This document shows positions 58,525 to 64,000 of a stretch of 64,000 nucleotides of DNA, in pieces. The DNA is from Echinococcus granulosus (Eukaryota; Platyhelminthes; Cestoda; Cyclophyllidea; Taeniidae): assembly GCF_000524195.1 (NCBI RefSeq), contig NW_020170484.1, positions 143,489 through 207,488 on the forward strand. Direction: 5' to 3'. The position numbers were made by a program, and so were the translations under genes. The first letter of the stretch is position 1; the number at the start of each line of letters is the position of its first letter. The notes below the pieces were generated by a model. It saw only the letters and a program-made list of their open reading frames with translations. It was not told the origin of the DNA and ran no database searches.

Positions 58525-61463
58525 CTAGGATTCCGATTTCACGACTTCGGCCCGCGACTTCGGTGGAAAGACCTTCTTCACAAAAGGCGCTGCTAATGGC
58601 CAGAGGAGGTAGATGAAACCAATCCAGTAGACTGAGTTAAATACCTGGAGAAGAAAGGGAGAAATCAGTTGGATGTCAGACTCTAGGAGGTTATCCCGCA
58701 CTTTTGAGTGACAGTTTATGCAGGTGAGGTATTGGTGAAGCTTTGTTCCCTCACAATTTCGAGATAAATTGAAGTACCGGAATAACAAGCACATGAAATA
58801 AGAGGATAAAGGATTCGACTGAATCGCACCACAGTGCTAAAATCAGGGTAAACATTAAGGTACTATGAGTAATGAGGAGATTCATACGCCCACAGCATGT
58901 CCTTAAGGCAAATGAGAGCAAATTAAGTGGCGTAAGAAATCACCAAAAGGAGAGAGGACCCAGGTCAAATGTTCATCCATCAGATGTAGGATGATAGATG
59001 TTTACCACTCTCGATACAAGTAGATGAAAACAGCGCCTATTCGTCCAGGAAGCTGCACGTGGAGAGGCACCGTCTTCTTCTGGCCGCAGGAAAAACGGAA
59101 GAGATGGGCACAGCTACAGTCAATGTCTAATTACATACCACTTAGCTCCTATCGCAGTAGACAGAGTCTTCTCCTTTGTTCCCACCTTTTCTCCCTTTAT
59201 AAATTTTATTACCCTTTTTTAAATCCTTGTTGCTTCAGCTGTCTCTTCGACATATCTATTTCTGTGTCAATAGGATCACAACAAACTGAATTGACTTGGT
59301 TCTGGCCTTGACTGTTTATGCATTTTGCCCTCATCTTTTCCGTCTTTATAGTGAGTATAAGCCGCTAAAACCAGATCTCTGCCATTTAAGCAAGCAGTTT
59401 TACAAGTAACATCAAGCAAGAGTGATTAGAAAAGTTGCGTCAAGATTAAAGGATCCCAACGGCATTAATGCAAGGAGCTGAGTCAGTTGGGTAGACTGAC
59501 AACGAAGAGTGAGGTGAATAACATTAAAATATTTTGAAATCACAACCACTAACCGGAATCCACAATGATGCACGCAGCATGGAGAATGCCACAAGAGGGC
59601 AGGAGAGGATGAAGAGAATATGCAGCTTTCCAATGATAGTGGTGATGATTTTTCCCACCAGGGTCTCGTATAGGAAATCCGCGTATATAGAGCGATGAAC
59701 GATAGCTAGGAACTGTGAAAAAGAAAAAATACGAGGTAGTATGAGCCACGTGCTCAAGCCTTAGTTTCTCTATGCTGGCGGTACAAGACTCTACCCGTAC
59801 CCCTCTGTCCCGGGTGCTAAGCCCTCAGCCCTCCTCAGGACGAGTAAAGCCACTTACATCCCCACATGACTCATCAAGCGCTCAGGATAAACTCTAGCGT
59901 CGGATGGAATGGTAGCGTGAGGGGATGATGTACCTCCCTCGATGGGAGTGAATCGGTGGTGACTCAACAACGAAGCATATTGACGTGTCAGCGACTACTC
60001 CAACTTGAAGTTTTGTCTTTGAAGCATTGAGGCAGTTCTGTATTTCCTAAATTGGAGCTTATCCAAGGCAGATGTCTACATTAGTATTTATAAGAGACTT
60101 TTATGTAGATGTCCTTAAGAAAAGCGGTTGGTATAACAAAATCCACTGTAGTCTTCTAGGCAGATACGCCAACAAAACCTTAACTCCCATCCCACAATTG
60201 CGCCACGTGAAGGTCAATTCAGAGTTTCGACAATCGGGGAGGGCTGGGTACAACGATGAAGACAAGATGTCGGCCACGCAGTAGAATGTTGCCCTCCATG
60301 AGTCACTCCGCCCGGAGGTCGGTAAAATAAAGGGTAACTTCACACTGGCTGCAGGACAAGCTTGAGCGCTAACACTTCCAAATCACGTTCATATTACAGA
60401 AAATGAATTTAAAGTTCAAATTCCACATATGTTGGTATGCACTTCTTTTGACCTCGCGCTTCCAGCTTGTCGCAAAAGACACCTCGCTGGTGGTGTGTGA
60501 CTGCGCATGCGACAGCCTGACCCTCATCACGCTTTAATCCGCGTGTCGTGTGGCCGCTGAGACCGAAGTAACAGGGGGGAGGAAGCAAATGCACGTGAGT
60601 TCGACGAACCACGCAGAAGCGGGGTTGCAGAGCCTCGTAGGTTTGCTATGGTAGTACTGTCGGTAACATATTAGTAGAACACTCGGTTTTGGTAACACAT
60701 TACTCAGGGACTGCGCCATTTTTCTTTCCCTGGTCGACCTGGCCTCCGGACCATGCCGGTAGCCCGTCTTCAGGGAATTCCGGGGGTGCTGCACTGACAC
60801 ACAAATACACACACCCATGGCCATTGTTCCCTCGGATTTTGTTACACCTGTTGCAACATATCAGAAATCCTGACCGACTAATGAGCAATCATAAGAACAA
60901 GGAATTAGATGCTTTCACAAGTTTACTAACAAGAAGAGCCGAGGTAGATGCTGGAAGGATTGAATTCAAATTGTGAAAGTGACTTAAGGTGATTCATAAA
61001 CCGATTTGCGCAGTCTATCTGGTCTACTAGGTTAAAATTTAAACTAGTAAAAGAAACAAAATTCACATCAGAAAGTTTACATCCAACCGAATTTAACATT
61101 TCCATCACAATGGTACATGGTTAGCAGAGGTGTCATGGTGCTACTTTTATCGTCCCCCCCCGGCCAAGAACAGAAGAGGTCCTACTTTGTTGACACCTAG
61201 ATAACTGGTGCACACATAGATTGTGGTAGCCGTAAACACGGTCAAATCTGCCGGCAAAGGGAGAAGCGCGGAGGACAGAAATATCGGACACGCACACACC
61301 CACATCCACACCCACCTGCTTTTCCGCGTAGATAGTGACAAATTCGAGGAAGAAGTTGACGTAGTAGCCGCTGTAGAAGCCGTGCCATATTGCCAAGAAT
61401 GTTAACGTAAGAGCCTGTGATATGGATTTGTTGCCAAGGCAACGTAGACGTTTATATAAATAC
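58525..61463 (-). CDS. LPCAT3: Lysophospholipid acyltransferase LPCAT3/MBOAT5-like, C-terminal exons
   Basis: LPCAT3 reacylates lysophospholipids, mainly with polyunsaturated fatty acids, in the ER membrane. Three exons are clear: 61463-61316 (YLYKRLRCLGNKS, then the MBOAT active-site segment LTFLAIWHGFYSGYYVNF with the catalytic His, donor CAG|GTGGGT), 59712-59554 (FLAIVHRSIYADF..., ending SLWIP, donor GTTAGT) and 58644-58525 (VFNSVYWIGFIYLLWPLAAPFVKKVF..., stop). All junctions are phase 0 and rebuild the last 140 or so residues of the family. An additional exon between the first two is possible. The N-terminal half should lie above 61463 but was not identified with confidence. The C-terminus ends KSES, without the dilysine ER-retrieval signal seen in vertebrate LPCAT3. 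Confidence 0.87.
60696..60790 (+). repeat. Copy of the dispersed repeat
   Basis: The order is TACTCAGGGACTGCGCCATT, CTGGTCGACCTGGCC, GGACCATGCCGGTAGCCCG, then CGTCTTCAGGGAATTCCGGGG. It lies in an LPCAT3 intron and is the most complete copy seen. Confidence 0.5.
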
Positions 61464-64000
61464 CTGAAAGTTGAAGAAGGCAAACTCTTTACCGATTTTC
61501 TTGGGTTTAAGCAATGCCAACTAAAGCTTGAAATACTCTGAGCGTCATTATGATGTCTGATAGATATTAGATGACGATAATAAGTTTTATTTCGCCAGCA
61601 AACAGCCAGAAAATCCAAAGTCGTCTTTAAACCTCAAAAAGAGTAGTCTAAAATTTTACGGACCCCCTTTGTAACAAGAGTAATCTCGACAAGATGCCGA
61701 AAAGTCCACTGATTCCTTAAAGCCAAGCTGCCAAAGCATGCCAGAATAAAGGTGGTGAGTACATCCAAAAAATTATCAAATTTGAAAAAAAAAGATTGAA
61801 ATGAGTGAATTAACCGCAGAGTCAAGTAATGTGACAATTTCACCGTATTAAAAGAAACTGCCGCGTGAAAGGAATGAGGTACTACTCCGAAAGACAATTA
61901 GTACGGCCCACATCGGAAGCAGACACTTCAAAACTAAGCTGGTAATAAACCACAAAGTATTCTTCCTTACATACATTAAGAAGTCCCAATCAGGTAGTGA
62001 AGGACACAGTCAAGCAGTCAAGTCAAACCGTCAGTTAAGGCTACACATTTGGTTTCTAGCAGTCCTAAACCCCAGGGAGAGGGAGAGAGAGGATTCTGCT
62101 ACCATAAAATTGATGCAAACATTTACAACCACATGTAATATAAATAATTAACCATCGGAATAATGTACTTTTCAAGCACCGACTTGTTGCAAAAGAGGCA
62201 ACGCAAAACTGAGGGGTGACCCCGTATCAGGCAATGAGGTTAGTTTTCATGAAAGAGTTGTGTACGGCGATAAATGCCTTAAAAAACACCAAAAAATACC
62301 AATATCTTTCGAATAAAAGGAATGAGACAAGGACAGTCGAGATCTCAGTCACCTTTTTAGCCACAAGGATAGGAGTGAGTGCATATACTACTTAAGTGAC
62401 AGAATGAGCCTGTCATGAGTAGTATGAGCTAATCATCAGACGGGTAGGAGGGACGTGTACCAACATACCATAAACGCGTCATTAACCGTTGGCTTCATAA
62501 GGTTGCTAACTAAAAGAAAAAGCCCCCAATTCCGTCTAATCGACCGCACACATCAGAATGCCGCTACTAATGGGGGAGGGGCAAAAGAAGGCATCGAGAT
62601 GATACCGCTTCTGTTTACGAGGCGGTGTTGTAAAAAACGCCGACATTGATGTCATTCCACCACCCACATCAAAAACTAGGCCAACACGAATCGCGCTGTA
62701 TAAATCCCAACGAAAGCGATCGTTGAGTAAAATCCTTACCAGCACTCCTACCAAGGCGATCGAGTAACAATGTGGGAGGCCTTAAGTCCAACTTTTGATG
62801 TATCAAATAGAAGTGAGGAAAAAAAGTGAAGCCAAAACAAGTGAGTGGATCAAAATGCAGTCAAAATGTCGGTTTGTAGAGAGCACACAACCAACAACAA
62901 GGAATAAAGACTGCCAGACCAAATTTGCATTATCTAAATGGCGACAAGGCGGCATGGACTCACATCGGCATCACCGACCACAGCATAGGAGCCAAAAGCC
63001 AAGTTGGAGCATTCAGAACCAGACTGCTGATTTGTGGAGGTAGACTCTGTAATATTTTAATTAGTTGTTTAACTGCTTGGTAACCCTAATCCTTGCCATA
63101 TGTCGACAATACGCATTCTGCCCAAGGATTATGCCTCTTTTCGTCTTCAGGGAAGTCCCGGGGCACTGCAGCTTCATTACACATTGGCATTTGTTGCAAA
63201 AGGACCATGATTGTGACGAGATAATTCAAACAACTTTCATAGGGCAGAGATAACTTCCAAAGCCACTTACTTACGGGTATCGAAAAGTTGATACACTGCA
63301 AAGCTGTCCAAGATGCAATATATAGCACTTCCAGGCCTCACTCCCTTGCAAAGATACAATATCCCACGTTCTTGTAGACAATTTTTACCTCCCTCAATTG
63401 CGACTACGTGCAGCACAGTTAGTGTTCACGACATCTTGCCCAGCGCTTACAGCTAAAAGTTCGGAGTTTGATATTTTTAGTTGGTCACAAAAAAGAACAA
63501 CACCTTCATTCAACCTCCAGTGCCAAATAAACGGAAAGCAACAAGTGGCATTTCTTCTAGGTGCTAGGATTGAAAAAACAGACTTTAACTACTACGATCA
63601 ACTCAAAGAGTATCACAAAGACACTCCAGTTTGAGGGAATAACAGGGAATAAATTGTAACGAAAGTGATGACCTTAAGAGAACTCAAGAAAACAAACCCT
63701 CCTCAAGGCGTGAGGCCTTGGAGAAGGGAGCGCATCCCCTCTAAGTAATGGCAGAGCCGTTGTAGTTAAGGTCAAAAGGAAGTCTCTAATTTCTGGTGTT
63801 GAAATTAAAAGTAGTCTGGACGACCAGACCACCGGAGGAGGTACAGACAATGAATCAGAATCAAGCAACAAGGTTCTTGACATCGATGCCGTAGTCCATA
63901 TCGGTTGTCGGAATAGTAACACGACTCCACAAGACTCCTACACTTCCCATAAGTGTAAGTTGATAACCGAACTTTTTTGATTTAAGTCCTACGGATTACC
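61464..64000. other. Unresolved region upstream of the recovered LPCAT3 exons
   Basis: It should contain the N-terminal exons of LPCAT3. Two weak candidates on the minus strand are a segment ending at a CCC|GTAAGT donor at 63277 (hydrophobic VLYIASWTALQCINF) and one following TTACAG near 63040 and ending at a GTGAGT donor near 62962. Joined in phase 0 they give a hydrophobic stretch, but I could not align it to the family. A short copy of the dispersed repeat is at 63138-63165. The plus-strand ORF at about 63398-63634 is unrecognised. Confidence 0.3.
63138..63165 (+). repeat. Fragment of the dispersed repeat
   Basis: TTTCGTCTTCAGGGAAGTC followed by CCGGGGCA is nearly identical to the box at 26979-27006. 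Confidence 0.5.

Noticed and set aside
45560..58630. Many CCAATC/GATTGG hexamers
   Set aside because: The count looked only modestly above expectation and was not measured properly. CCAAT itself is near the chance rate.
59009..59100. Open minus-strand segment CGQKKTVPLHVQLPGR ending at a GTAAAC site
   Set aside because: The flanking LPCAT3 exons already join in phase 0 and rebuild the family sequence without it.
1..64000. CRISPR arrays, bacterial operons or integrated virus
   Set aside because: No regularly spaced repeats, bacterial gene structure or viral coding sequence was seen.

Overview
This is a eukaryotic, intron-rich window at roughly 40-45 percent GC, and it holds a 100-base run of N (38630-38729), so it comes from a draft assembly. 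The coding genes are all familiar animal families: OGT, IFRD, a WSB-type WD40/SOCS-box protein, FANCM, ZDHHC16, POLR3D, lysosomal beta-galactosidase and LPCAT3/MBOAT5. Extremely short introns (32-50 nt) sit beside introns of kilobases, and splice acceptors lie just upstream of several start codons. That combination is what I would expect of a parasitic flatworm, probably a tapeworm. The assignment is an inference; no species-diagnostic sequence was recognised.

Layout. IFRD (minus, 2386-3872) and OGT (plus, 8604-12318) are head to head across about 4.7 kb. A small unrecognised spliced plus-strand ORF lies at 14277-14935. A minus-strand WSB-like WD40/SOCS-box gene follows, its seven recovered exons spread over 15136-26388 with large introns. 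After a small basic ORF (27526-27882) comes FANCM on the minus strand (28449-31253). It is head to head with ZDHHC16 (plus, 32177-34930), which is followed only 464 bp later by POLR3D (plus, 35395-37932). Beyond the gap is a 16-exon beta-galactosidase (plus, 39424-45107). Convergent with it is a six-exon minus-strand gene (47420-56511) for an AT-hook, C2H2 zinc-finger and Ser/Thr/Gln-rich protein that I do not recognise. The 3' half of an LPCAT3-like MBOAT acyltransferase (minus, 58525-61463) follows, and the last 2.5 kb is unresolved.

Exon models were built by reading conserved protein segments and requiring GT/AG sites with matching phase. For OGT, POLR3D, beta-galactosidase, ZDHHC16, FANCM and IFRD the models give complete proteins. 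The WSB and zinc-finger models lack a certain N-terminus, and LPCAT3 lacks its N-terminal half.

The genes do not form one pathway; they are ordinary housekeeping and regulatory genes. No clearly new multi-gene system was found. The points most worth a second look are the ultrashort introns (33 nt, in frame, in FANCM; 32 nt in the beta-galactosidase gene), the possible ZDHHC16-POLR3D trans-spliced transcription unit, a degenerate dispersed repeat family that also borders the assembly gap, and the unrecognised zinc-finger gene.
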